In this document: one piece after another, positions 25,454 to 35,249 of the stretch
Layout: every line of letters begins with the position of its first letter
Numbering within the stretch: the first letter of the stretch is position 1
Assembly (NCBI GenBank): GCA_050288625.1
Contig: JBNKEE010000029.1
Location: 13,681-77,680 of the forward strand
From: JAAGZL01 sp050288625
GTDB taxonomy: Bacteria > Pseudomonadota > Gammaproteobacteria > Chromatiales > Chromatiaceae
Length of the DNA stretch: 64,000 nt
Direction: 5' to 3'
Made by a program: the position numbers and the translations under genes
The notes under the pieces: model-generated
What the model saw: only the letters and a program-made list of their open reading frames with translations
The model's database searches: none
What the model was told of the DNA's origin: nothing

Positions 25454-25894
25454 ATGGCTAGCATCTTGGTGCTGAACGGCCCAAATCTGAATCTTCTGGG
25501 AACACGCGAACCGAACCTTTACGGCAGCGAAACCCTGGAGTCCATACAGACCAGACTCACGGCAATTTGCGAAGCTGCAGGACACAGCATAGATTTCGTG
25601 CAGAGCAATGCCGAACATGAATTGGTTTCTGAACTGCACAAGGCCAGGGATGCGGCGGTTGACATCCTGATCATCAACCCTGCCGCCTTCACCCACACCA
25701 GCGTAGCCCTGCGTGACGCAATCCTAGGAGTTGCCATCCCTTTTATTGAAGTACATCTTACAAACATCTATACGCGAGAAGAATTCCGTCAACATTCATA
25801 TTTTTCTGATATCGCCCTGGGAGTTATAAGCGGATTTGGGGCCAAGGGCTACGAGCTGGCCCTGGAGGCTGCCATATCCTATATAACCAAATAA
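25454..25894 (+). CDS. aroQ: 3-dehydroquinate dehydratase, type II
   Basis: AroQ converts 3-dehydroquinate to 3-dehydroshikimate in the shikimate pathway. The 146-residue dodecameric type II enzyme shows LNGPNLNLLGTREPNLYG with the catalytic Arg and Tyr, IDFVQSNAEHELV, IINPAAFTHTSVALRDA with the catalytic Asn, and EVHLTNIYTREEFRQHSYFS with the catalytic His. It precedes accB by 43 bases, the arrangement found in many gammaproteobacteria. Confidence 0.97.
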   Translation: MASILVLNGPNLNLLGTREPNLYGSETLESIQTRLTAICEAAGHSIDFVQSNAEHELVSELHKARDAAVDILIINPAAFTHTSVALRDAILGVAIPFIEVHLTNIYTREEFRQHSYFSDIALGVISGFGAKGYELALEAAISYITK

Positions 25895-25937
25895 TTACCG
25901 CCAACAGACGAACAAACAAACAAGAGACAAAGAAATA

Positions 25938-26387
25938 ATGGATATCCGCAAGGTAAAAAAGTTAATAGAACTACTAGAAGAATCTGACATAGCAGAGATC
26001 GAAATCCACGAAGGGGAGGAATCTGTCCGCATCAGCCGCACTTCCCAGGTAACGCTTCCAGCGCCCGTAGCAGCGCCAATGGTAGCTCCGGTCGCAGCAG
26101 CAGCTCCTACCGCAGCCCCTGCCGAAGAAGCAGCCAAAGCGGAGGAGATCAGCGGACACCAGGTCAAATCACCTATGGTAGGCACCTTCTACCGCGCGCC
26201 TTCGCCTGAGGCAAAGCCATTTGTGGAAGAGGGGGATCAGGTGAGTGTGGGTGATACCCTGTGTATCGTAGAGGCCATGAAAATCCTGAACCAGATTGAG
26301 TCTGACAAGGCGGGAACGGTCAAAAAGATCCTGGTTGAAAACGGAGAACCGGTAGAGTTCAATCAACCCATGTTCATCATTGGCTAA
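25938..26387 (+). CDS. accB: Biotin carboxyl carrier protein of acetyl-CoA carboxylase
   Basis: AccB carries the biotin carboxylated by AccC during malonyl-CoA synthesis. The 149 residues have an N-terminal dimerisation segment (MDIRKVKKLIELLEESDIAE), an Ala/Pro-rich linker (about residues 40-70) and a biotinyl domain with EAMKIL, the biotinylated Lys being residue 115. The finger segment PMVGTFYRAPSPEAKPF is typical of AccB. accC starts 14 bases later. Confidence 0.98.
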   Translation: MDIRKVKKLIELLEESDIAEIEIHEGEESVRISRTSQVTLPAPVAAPMVAPVAAAAPTAAPAEEAAKAEEISGHQVKSPMVGTFYRAPSPEAKPFVEEGDQVSVGDTLCIVEAMKILNQIESDKAGTVKKILVENGEPVEFNQPMFIIG

Positions 26388-26401
26388 CAGGTCTCTAACC
26401 C

Positions 26402-27742
26402 ATGATTGAAAAAGTCGTAATTGCCAACCGAGGCGAGATCGCTCTGCGCATACTCCGGGCCTGCCGTGAACTAGGCATCAAAACAGTCGCCGTTCACTCT
26501 GAGCCAGACCGCAACCTAAAACATGTTAAGTTTGCAGACGAAACCGTTTGCATAGGACCAGCTCCTTCGACGGAAAGTTATCTGCAGGTACCAGCCATCA
26601 TCAGCGCCGCGGAAGTTACTGACGCCACTGCCATTCATCCAGGATATGGCTTCCTTTCTGAGAATGCAGACTTCGCTGAACGCGTCGAACAGAGCGGCTT
26701 CACCTTTGTCGGCCCCAGCGCCGAGACCATTCGCATGATGGGCGACAAGATTACCGCCATTGAAAGCATGAAAAAGGCTGGCGTCCCAACAGTTCCTGGC
26801 TCTGATGGCCCGCTAGGTGATAACGAAAATGAAATTCTGGCGATGGCCGCCAAGATCGGCTACCCGGTCATCATCAAGGCTGCCGGGGGGGGTGGAGGAC
26901 GCGGTATGCGTGTAGTGCATACCGAGGCTACCCTGCTCAATGCCATCTCTCTAACCAAGGCAGAAGCTGGCGCCGCCTTCGGTAACCCAACAGTATATAT
27001 GGAGAAGTTTCTGGAGAACCCACGCCACGTGGAATTTCAGGTGCTCTCCGACACACACGGCAACGCCATCCATCTATGCGAGCGTGACTGTTCCATGCAA
27101 CGCAGGCATCAAAAGGTGGTGGAAGAAGCTCCGGCGCCCGGCATCACCGAAGAACTACGATCAGAGATAGGAGAACGCTGCGCCGCCGCCTGTCGCCAAA
27201 TCGGATATCGTGGCGCTGGCACATTCGAATTCCTCTACCAAGACGGTGAATTCTATTTCATTGAGATGAACACCAGGGTCCAGGTGGAACACCCCGTAAC
27301 CGAGATGATCACCGGCGTAGACATCGTAAAAGAGCAGCTACGAATAGCGTCTGGAGAGAAGCTCACATATCATCAAGAAGACATAAAGATCAACGGCCAC
27401 GCCATTGAGTGTCGCATCAATGCGGAAGACTCCAAGACATTTCTTCCCAGTCCCGGCCGCATCACCCAACTGCACTTCGCCGGAGGAGCTGGCGTCCGGG
27501 TTGACTCCCATATTTACAACGGTTACACAGTTCCGCCCTATTACGACTCTATGATCGGCAAGCTGATCACTCACGGCAATAGCCGAGACAGTGCGCTAAA
27601 GAGGATGCAGATAGCCCTGTCCGAGATGGTCATTGATGGAATCAACACCAATATACCGTTACAACAGCAGATAATGGATGATTGTAACTTCGCCGCCGGT
27701 GGCACCAACATCCACTATCTGGAAAAGAAGCTAGGTATATAA
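26402..27742 (+). CDS. accC: Biotin carboxylase subunit of acetyl-CoA carboxylase
   Basis: AccC carboxylates biotin on AccB using ATP and bicarbonate. The 446 residues show VVIANRGEIALRILRAC at the start, the ATP-grasp glycine loop IKAAGGGGGRGMRVV (around residue 160), ERDCSMQRRHQKVVEEAPAPG, FEFLYQDGEFYFIEMNTRVQVEHPVTE and the C-terminal domain ECRINAED. Length is normal. prmA begins 14 bases downstream. Confidence 0.98.
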   Translation: MIEKVVIANRGEIALRILRACRELGIKTVAVHSEPDRNLKHVKFADETVCIGPAPSTESYLQVPAIISAAEVTDATAIHPGYGFLSENADFAERVEQSGFTFVGPSAETIRMMGDKITAIESMKKAGVPTVPGSDGPLGDNENEILAMAAKIGYPVIIKAAGGGGGRGMRVVHTEATLLNAISLTKAEAGAAFGNPTVYMEKFLENPRHVEFQVLSDTHGNAIHLCERDCSMQRRHQKVVEEAPAPGITEELRSEIGERCAAACRQIGYRGAGTFEFLYQDGEFYFIEMNTRVQVEHPVTEMITGVDIVKEQLRIASGEKLTYHQEDIKINGHAIECRINAEDSKTFLPSPGRITQLHFAGGAGVRVDSHIYNGYTVPPYYDSMIGKLITHGNSRDSALKRMQIALSEMVIDGINTNIPLQQQIMDDCNFAAGGTNIHYLEKKLGI

Positions 27743-27756
27743 GGGCCGTCCATTCC

Positions 27757-28635
27757 ATGGCCTGGGTTCAGATCCACCTAACCACTGACAAGAAGACTGC
27801 GCCACTGGCGGACCTAATACTGGATAGCCTGGGGGCTCTTTCGGTGACCATGGTGGACGCCAAAGACGAGCCTATGTTGGAACCGGCACCGGGAGAGACT
27901 CCACTCTGGAGTCAAACCAAGGTAACCGGCCTGTTCCCGGAAGAGATCAATCCGCAACATCTGGTTCAACAGATCCAGGAACAACTAGGTCCACATCCTA
28001 TCCATGATTTGGAAGTGGGTCGTCTGGCCGATCAGGTATGGGAAAGGATTTGGCTGGACACATTCCACCCCATGCAGTTTGGTCGACGTTTATGGGTCGT
28101 CCCCGATGGGCAAGCCACGAATGATCCCGACGCGATCACAGTACAACTAGACCCTGGCCTAGCCTTCGGTACCGGTACCCACCCTACTACCGCCCTCTGT
28201 CTCAAATGGTTGGATCATGCGAGCGTAGCAGGTAAAACCGTGATTGATTTTGGCTGCGGCTCCGGCATTCTTTCCATCGCTGCCTCACTGCTCGGCGCCA
28301 AAGAGGTAATAGCTGTTGACCATGACCCACAGGCACTGGAGGCCACTGCAAGCAATGCGGAGAAGAACGGGGTCAATCAGGGATTGACCATACTACACAG
28401 CGAACAACCACTGAAGGTTATTGCGGACATCACCCTGGCCAACATCCTTGCATCCACCCTGATTGAGATGGAACCCCTGTTTAGCCGCCACACGAAAAGC
28501 GGTGGCGAGATAGTCCTCTCCGGCATCCTGGAGGAACAAACCAGCTCGGTTATTACCGCCTTTGCGGACGATTTCACTATACAGCACCCTTTGATACAAG
28601 ATGGATGGGCGCTTCTGCATGGACATCACCTTTGA
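27757..28635 (+). CDS. prmA: Ribosomal protein L11 methyltransferase
   Basis: PrmA trimethylates ribosomal protein L11. The 292 residues have an N-terminal L11-recognition domain (MAWVQIHLTTDKKTAPLADLILDSLGALSVTMVDA, then GLFPEEI) and a SAM-binding domain with DFGCGSGILSIAASLLGAKEV and the catalytic-loop motif TLANILASTLIEM. LDPGLAFGTGTHPTTALCL is a family signature. The accC-prmA order is common in this class. Confidence 0.97.
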   Translation: MAWVQIHLTTDKKTAPLADLILDSLGALSVTMVDAKDEPMLEPAPGETPLWSQTKVTGLFPEEINPQHLVQQIQEQLGPHPIHDLEVGRLADQVWERIWLDTFHPMQFGRRLWVVPDGQATNDPDAITVQLDPGLAFGTGTHPTTALCLKWLDHASVAGKTVIDFGCGSGILSIAASLLGAKEVIAVDHDPQALEATASNAEKNGVNQGLTILHSEQPLKVIADITLANILASTLIEMEPLFSRHTKSGGEIVLSGILEEQTSSVITAFADDFTIQHPLIQDGWALLHGHHL

Positions 28636-28689
28636 GTTATTGGCAAAATAGGTCCATCTAGATATTGAACTAAACGGATTCAGCCTCAA

Positions 28690-29676
28690 GTGCATACCCA
28701 GTGTCCCGACTGCCAAACAAAATTTCTCGTCAATGACGGTCAATTGCGTATAGCGCAAGGCAAGGTCCGCTGCTCCAAATGTCATAAGGTATTCAACGCG
28801 CTTGAGTCTCTACAAACGCCGCCTCAGACTGTGTCCGCCTCTATTGAGCCGCCGCCTCCCACCCTTCCTGACACTGTTACTGATTTCATGTCAGAGGCAG
28901 ATCTGGAGGAATTTTCCGAACTTAAGGCCAAGGTCTCAGACGACCTTGGCAAGCAAAAGCAAGAGGAGAACAAGTCCGAGGAGGATTTGCCAGAACTTGG
29001 GCAGGAGATCGACGACGATCTATCAGAGGTGATTAAAGAGCTTGAACGACTGGAAAACATCTCCAAGAACAAAACGCAAGAGCAGGAGACAGCTAACCCT
29101 AACCCCTCGGACGAACCACTAGCTCCAGACAGCGAAAAGAAAGCTCAAGACAATAAACCAAACCTGCACGATCCTCTTGAACTACTAAACACCAAGAGAC
29201 CGCCTAAAAAAAAGGGGGGGCTGCTCTGGTCCTTAGGCATCCTACTGATTTTAGCGATCGGACTGTCCCAGCTGGCCTGGTTCCAGCGAGAACAGTTGAT
29301 GCACTACCCCGAAGGCAGAATGCTGTTACAGACCACATGTAAATACGTCGGCTGCACACTACCGACCATTCGCGCACCGGAAAAGATCCAGGTACTCAGT
29401 CGTTCCATCACCATGCACCCAAAGATAGAAAACGCCTTATTGATCCAGCTCACCATCGCCAATAAGGCAAGCTTCCCCCAACCCCAGCCACTATTACAGA
29501 TCAGCCTCTTTAGTAGTGACGAGAGATTGGTGGTGCAACGTCGTTTCAAACCAAGTGAGTATCTTGCAGACAACGCCAAACCCGGCCCTCTTCTTCCAGG
29601 AAAGGCTATGTATGTTGAACTTGCCATTGAGGATCCGGGCAATGATGTAACCGGGTTCAAGCTGGATTTCTTCTAA
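28690..29676 (+). CDS. Zinc-ribbon membrane protein with DUF3426 domain
   Basis: This is a 328-residue protein with a GTG start. Cys5, Cys8, Cys28 and Cys31 form an MJ0042-type zinc ribbon (CPDCQTKF, CSKCHKVF). A long acidic, low-complexity linker follows (about 55-165), then one membrane helix (WSLGILLILAIGLSQLAWF, about 178-196) and a periplasmic DUF3426 beta domain with two cysteines (TTCKYVGCTLP) and a C-terminal GFKLDFF. The family is usual between prmA and dusB-fis. It spans the membrane with the ribbon inside; function unknown. Confidence 0.88.
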   Translation: MHTQCPDCQTKFLVNDGQLRIAQGKVRCSKCHKVFNALESLQTPPQTVSASIEPPPPTLPDTVTDFMSEADLEEFSELKAKVSDDLGKQKQEENKSEEDLPELGQEIDDDLSEVIKELERLENISKNKTQEQETANPNPSDEPLAPDSEKKAQDNKPNLHDPLELLNTKRPPKKKGGLLWSLGILLILAIGLSQLAWFQREQLMHYPEGRMLLQTTCKYVGCTLPTIRAPEKIQVLSRSITMHPKIENALLIQLTIANKASFPQPQPLLQISLFSSDERLVVQRRFKPSEYLADNAKPGPLLPGKAMYVELAIEDPGNDVTGFKLDFF

Positions 29677-29764
29677 ATTGGCTCAGGACTTATAACCAAC
29701 CAGATCTTGCGCTACAGATTATTCCGCGTACCATGTACAGCCCCTTGTTGGTTGGCAATCGACG

Positions 29765-30751
29765 ATGCAGATCGGACCACATAAACTTTCGAACAATCTG
29801 ATACTAGCACCTATGGCCGGGATCACCGACCTGCCGTTCCGTCGCCTATGCAAGGAACATGGGGCCGGACTAGCCATATCCGAGATGATCAGTTCAGACT
29901 CCACTCTCTGGGCCTCTCCAAAATCCGTTCGCCGCATGGACCTTGCCGGCGAACCAGGTCCCGTTTCAGTACAGATACTCGGATCGGACCCAAAGAAAAT
30001 GGCAGCAGCTGCAAAGGCCAATATCGAGCTTGGCGCAGACATCATCGACATAAACATGGGCTGTCCGGCCAAAAAGGTGTGCCGTGCAGACTCCGGTGCT
30101 GCCCTGCTACGGGATGAAGACAGGGTAAAGCGCATCCTGGATACTGTGGTTGCAGCTGTTTCGGCGCCTGTCACACTCAAGATCAGGACTGGTTGGGACC
30201 GAAACAATCGCAACGGCATACGAATCGCGCAAATCGCGGAACAAGCTGGCATCCAGGCCCTAACCGTGCATGGACGTACCAAGGCCTGCGGTTTTTCCGG
30301 AACCGCTGAATATGACACCACTAGAGAGATAAAACAGACCATATCTATTCCGGTGATAGCCAACGGAGATATTAATACGCCAGAAATTGCAAAAAAGGTC
30401 TTGGCAAAAACCGGCGTTGACGGCATTATGATAGGCCGCGCAGCCAGAGGCCGACCGTGGCTTTTCAGCGCGTTGCAGCACTACCTTACCAAGGGTGAGA
30501 AATTGCCTGATCCATCTCCAGAATGGATCGGCAGACTGATATTGGGGCATCTGGAACAGCTGTACACCTTTTATGGGGAGCATCAGGGGATACGCATTGC
30601 ACGTAAGCACCTGGCTTGGTACAGCCGGGGATTTCCGGGATCGGCCGATTTCAGATCAAAAATAAACAAAACTGGGACAACTCAAGAACAGCAAGAGCTA
30701 GTAAAAAGGTATTACCACAAGTTAACGGCCAATAAGGAGCTGGCAGCATGA
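29765..30751 (+). CDS. dusB: tRNA-dihydrouridine synthase B
   Basis: DusB is an FMN enzyme that reduces uridine to dihydrouridine in the tRNA D-loop. The 328 residues show APMAGITDLPFRRLCKEHG (FMN site), VQILGSDPKKMA, INMGCPAKKVC with the catalytic Cys, LTVHGRTKACGFSG and the C-terminal ARKHLAWYSRGFPG. Its stop overlaps the fis start (ATGA), the conserved dusB-fis operon. Confidence 0.97.
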   Translation: MQIGPHKLSNNLILAPMAGITDLPFRRLCKEHGAGLAISEMISSDSTLWASPKSVRRMDLAGEPGPVSVQILGSDPKKMAAAAKANIELGADIIDINMGCPAKKVCRADSGAALLRDEDRVKRILDTVVAAVSAPVTLKIRTGWDRNNRNGIRIAQIAEQAGIQALTVHGRTKACGFSGTAEYDTTREIKQTISIPVIANGDINTPEIAKKVLAKTGVDGIMIGRAARGRPWLFSALQHYLTKGEKLPDPSPEWIGRLILGHLEQLYTFYGEHQGIRIARKHLAWYSRGFPGSADFRSKINKTGTTQEQQELVKRYYHKLTANKELAA

Positions 30752-31050
30752 GTTTGGAAGCCACCATGGTTCAAGAAAAAAATTCAGAAAGACCAAAATA
30801 TACAACCAAGACCCAAAAAAAGAGCGAGCTTCTCCGGGACTCAGTATTTGAAGCCATGCAGGGCTATTTCGTACAAATGGACGGCCATAAAGTATCAGAT
30901 CTGTACCGCATGGTCCTGTCCGAGGTGGAACCGCCCCTGTTTGAGTCTGTATTACGCCAGACCAACGGCAACCAGAGTCGCGCAGCCGAAATGCTTGGCA
31001 TTAGCCGAAGTACCTTACGAAAAAAACTAGCTCTATATAATCTTGATTAA
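30748..31050 (+). CDS. fis: Fis nucleoid-associated DNA-binding protein
   Basis: Fis bends DNA and controls rRNA, recombination and chromosome structure in fast-growing cells. The 100 residues have an N-terminal region (beta-hairpin arm expected but divergent), dimerisation helices (LYRMVLSEVEPPLFESVLRQ) and a strongly conserved helix-turn-helix: NGNQSRAAEMLGISRSTLRKKL near residues 74-95. It overlaps dusB by 4 bp, as usual. Confidence 0.96.
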   Translation: MSLEATMVQEKNSERPKYTTKTQKKSELLRDSVFEAMQGYFVQMDGHKVSDLYRMVLSEVEPPLFESVLRQTNGNQSRAAEMLGISRSTLRKKLALYNLD

Positions 31051-31065
31051 ACAAAAAACGTATAC

Positions 31066-31092
31066 CCTCAGCAGCCAATGCGTGGTCTGAGG
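31066..31092 (+). terminator. Possible weak hairpin after fis
   Basis: CCTCAG (31066-31071) and CTGAGG (31087-31092) can pair across a 15-base loop and are followed by CGGTTATTTATTT. The stem is short and the T-run broken, so it may be a weak terminator or a purH leader structure. Confidence 0.3.
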
Positions 31093-31133
31093 CGGTTATT
31101 TATTTCTGTAGAAACGCAACAAGAGACCCAGCC

Positions 31134-32744
31134 ATGTCATCCATCACCAGAGCACTTATCAGCGTATCGGATAAAACCGGCATCGTGGAATTCGCCCGCA
31201 GCCTGAATGAACGCAATATAGAGATTCTATCCACCGGCGGCACCGCTCGCCTGCTCACGGAAAACGATATCCCGGTTATCGAGGTATCGGAACACACCGG
31301 GTTCCCTGAGATGATGGACGGCCGGGTCAAGACTCTACACCCCAAGATCCACGGCGGCATTCTAGGCAGACGTGGTATGGATGATTCTGTAATGAAGGAG
31401 AACGAGATTGCCCCTATAGATATAATCGTGGTTAATCTCTACCCCTTTGAACAGACCGTGGCCAACCCCGACTGCGACCTGCCCACGGCGATCGAGAATA
31501 TCGACATCGGCGGCCCCACCATGCTGCGCGCTGCGGCCAAAAACCACAAAGACGTAACAGTGATAGTGGATTCAGCTGACTACACCCGGGTGCTGGAAGA
31601 GATGGACGCCAATAACGGCGCCGTCAGCGACGCCACCCGCTTCGATCTAGCGGTAAAGACCTTCGAGCACACCTCTAACTACGATGGCGCCATCGCCAAT
31701 TATTTAGGTACGCGTCTTGGTGAGGAAACCACAACCGACGCCCAGGGAGGAACTAGTGCCGCAGGAGGCAGGACGCCGATAGCGGCCTTCCCTCGCACCA
31801 TCAACCTGCAGTTGCGTCAGGTGCAGACCATGCGCTACGGCGAAAACCCGCACCAGAATGCGGCCTTCTTCGTGGAGCGCGACCAGCCAGAGGCCTGCAT
31901 CTCCACAGCCAAGCAACTGCAGGGTAAGGAGCTCTCTTACAACAACATTGGAGACACCGACGCCGCCCTAGAATGTGTAAAACAGTACGACGAAGGTCCT
32001 GCATGTGTCATCGTTAAGCACGCTAACCCATGTGGCGTGGCCATCGGAGACAACCTGCTGCAGGCCTACGACCGGGCCTACAGCACCGATCCGGAATCGG
32101 CCTTTGGCGGCATCATCGCCTTTAACCAGGAACTGGATGCCGAGACCGCCCAGGCCATAGTGGAGCGCCAGTTCGTGGAGGTGATCATCGCCCCCAAGAT
32201 CTCGGCAGGGGCCGTCGAAGCGGTCAGCTCCAAGAAGAATGTGCGTCTGCTGGAGTGCGGCGAGTGGTCTGCCGAGGCCCTGCACCGTCTCGACTACAAA
32301 CGGGTCAACGGCGGACTGCTGGTCCAGGATGCAGACCTGCAACTCAGCAACGAGATCAAGGTAGTGACTAAACGCGCACCGACCGAGCAGGAGATGAAAG
32401 ACCTCCTGTTCACTTGGCGTGTAGCCAAGTTCGTCAAATCCAACGCCATCGTCTACGGCAAGGACAACATGACCATCGGTGTAGGGGCAGGCCAGATGAG
32501 CCGGGTCAACTCTGCGCGTATCGCCGCAATCAAGGCGGAACACGCCGGCCTGGAAGTACAGGGCGCGGTTATGGCCTCTGATGCCTTCTTCCCCTTCCGC
32601 GACGGCCTAGACAACGCGGCTGCCGTCGGTATTCGTGCCGTGATCCAGCCTGGCGGCTCCATGCGCGATGAAGAGGTGATCGCGGCGGCGGACGAACACG
32701 ATATCGCCATGGTCTTCACCGGCATGCGCCACTTCAGACACTAA
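31134..32744 (+). CDS. purH: Bifunctional AICAR formyltransferase/IMP cyclohydrolase
   Basis: PurH performs the last two steps of IMP synthesis. The 536 residues contain the N-terminal cyclohydrolase domain (RALISVSDKTGIVEFARSL, EILSTGGTARLL, GRVKTLHPKIHGGILGRR) and the C-terminal formyltransferase domain (MRYGENPHQNAAFF, VIVKHANPCGVA with the catalytic Lys-His, SDAFFPFRDGLDNAA). A short Thr/Gly-rich insertion (TTDAQGGTSAAGGRTPIA) lies between the domains. purD follows after 13 bases, the usual purHD operon. Confidence 0.98.
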   Translation: MSSITRALISVSDKTGIVEFARSLNERNIEILSTGGTARLLTENDIPVIEVSEHTGFPEMMDGRVKTLHPKIHGGILGRRGMDDSVMKENEIAPIDIIVVNLYPFEQTVANPDCDLPTAIENIDIGGPTMLRAAAKNHKDVTVIVDSADYTRVLEEMDANNGAVSDATRFDLAVKTFEHTSNYDGAIANYLGTRLGEETTTDAQGGTSAAGGRTPIAAFPRTINLQLRQVQTMRYGENPHQNAAFFVERDQPEACISTAKQLQGKELSYNNIGDTDAALECVKQYDEGPACVIVKHANPCGVAIGDNLLQAYDRAYSTDPESAFGGIIAFNQELDAETAQAIVERQFVEVIIAPKISAGAVEAVSSKKNVRLLECGEWSAEALHRLDYKRVNGGLLVQDADLQLSNEIKVVTKRAPTEQEMKDLLFTWRVAKFVKSNAIVYGKDNMTIGVGAGQMSRVNSARIAAIKAEHAGLEVQGAVMASDAFFPFRDGLDNAAAVGIRAVIQPGGSMRDEEVIAAADEHDIAMVFTGMRHFRH

Positions 32745-32757
32745 GGTTTAGGTACCC

Positions 32758-34044
<1,287 letters not shown>

Positions 34045-34048
34045 ACAA

Positions 34049-35038
34049 CTATAAGACCGGTAGCACACGCTCACTTATGAATACTGACAGCTGCTCAATT
34101 TCTGGATACTCCGGAGCGATCTCTACAATGTAATTCAGAGTCCTGGGGATGTCCTTCAGATAGCCCGGTTTGTCATCGCGTATGTTCAAACGGGCAAATA
34201 TGCCGGACGCCTTGAGATGGCGCTGCACCCCCATAAGATCAAACCAACGCAGGAACGACTCTTCATGTTCCTGACGCAACACCCCGGACTGTAGCGCCTG
34301 TTCATAATAACCAAAGACCCACGCTTTCACCTGCTCCCGCGGCCAGCTTATGTAACAATCCTTCAGGAGAGAAACCAGATCATAGGTAACCGGACCTACC
34401 ACCGCATCCTGAAAATCCAGGATCCCGGGATTGGACACCGGTGTCACCAATAGATTTCTGGAGTGATAATCACGATGCACAAACACCTGGGGCTGCTCCA
34501 GGGCATTGGATACCAGCAGTTCGAATATCTTATCCAACATCTGCCGTTCATCAGCCTCCAGGCTCAACTCCAGATGTTTTCCCAGCAACCAATCCCTGAA
34601 CAAGCCCATCTCCTGCATTAGCAGTTCTGTATTGTAAGGAGGCAACCCGTCCATCTTTCCACCCGCCTGCATCACCTCAAGCGCGCTCAAAGCATCTGCA
34701 TAGAGACGATCTTTCTCACCATCACCATCGGCGAGCCGATCCAGATAGTGCTCACTGCCAAGATCACTCAAGAGCAGAAATCCCTGTTCAAGATCTGCCT
34801 CGTATACCGCAGGGACATTCAGCCCCAACTCACCCAAATGTCTGGCTACAGCGACAAATGGTCTACAATTCTCGTTCTCCGGGGGTGCGTCCATCACGAT
34901 CCTCGTTGCCCCGTCTACCTGGGTGAGGCGGTAGTAGCGCCTGAAACTAGCATCACCAGAAGCCAGTTCTATAGAATAATCTTTATGGCCCACTGAATTC
35001 GCAAGCCAAATCTGCAATAATCTCTCTCTACGGGGCAT
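34049..35038 (-). CDS. amgK: AmgK-like N-acetylmuramate/N-acetylglucosamine kinase
   Basis: AmgK phosphorylates the anomeric carbon of MurNAc and GlcNAc in a cell-wall recycling route that bypasses de novo UDP-MurNAc synthesis. The 329-residue aminoglycoside-phosphotransferase fold has LASGDASFRRYYRL at the start, the catalytic loop VHRDYHSRNLLV and the metal motif GILDFQDAVVGPVTYDLVSLL. Position divergent from lptD is as in Pseudomonas, where murU follows amgK; here the next gene downstream is convergent purD and murU is absent. Confidence 0.88.
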   Translation of the reverse strand: MPRRERLLQIWLANSVGHKDYSIELASGDASFRRYYRLTQVDGATRIVMDAPPENENCRPFVAVARHLGELGLNVPAVYEADLEQGFLLLSDLGSEHYLDRLADGDGEKDRLYADALSALEVMQAGGKMDGLPPYNTELLMQEMGLFRDWLLGKHLELSLEADERQMLDKIFELLVSNALEQPQVFVHRDYHSRNLLVTPVSNPGILDFQDAVVGPVTYDLVSLLKDCYISWPREQVKAWVFGYYEQALQSGVLRQEHEESFLRWFDLMGVQRHLKASGIFARLNIRDDKPGYLKDIPRTLNYIVEIAPEYPEIEQLSVFISERVLPVL

Positions 35039-35249
35039 ATTGTGCTAAAAACTTATCGATCCGGGATAAAATGGCTATTTTGACAGATATATGCAGAATA
35101 ATCGTGAAAAAATCCTAAAGAAACATTGAAGAATTGTTGATTCTATGCGATTTTACCCCTCTTTTGGTATATTAGGCGGCGAGTCACTTCGTTGCGCGCG
35201 AATGCCCTAGTAAATATTAAGGCCCGACAAGAAATAGAGAACCATAAAA

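Noticed and set aside
35039..35249. Sigma-E promoter before lptD
   Set aside because: I looked for GAACTT-like and TCTGA-like boxes at proper spacing and found none convincing.
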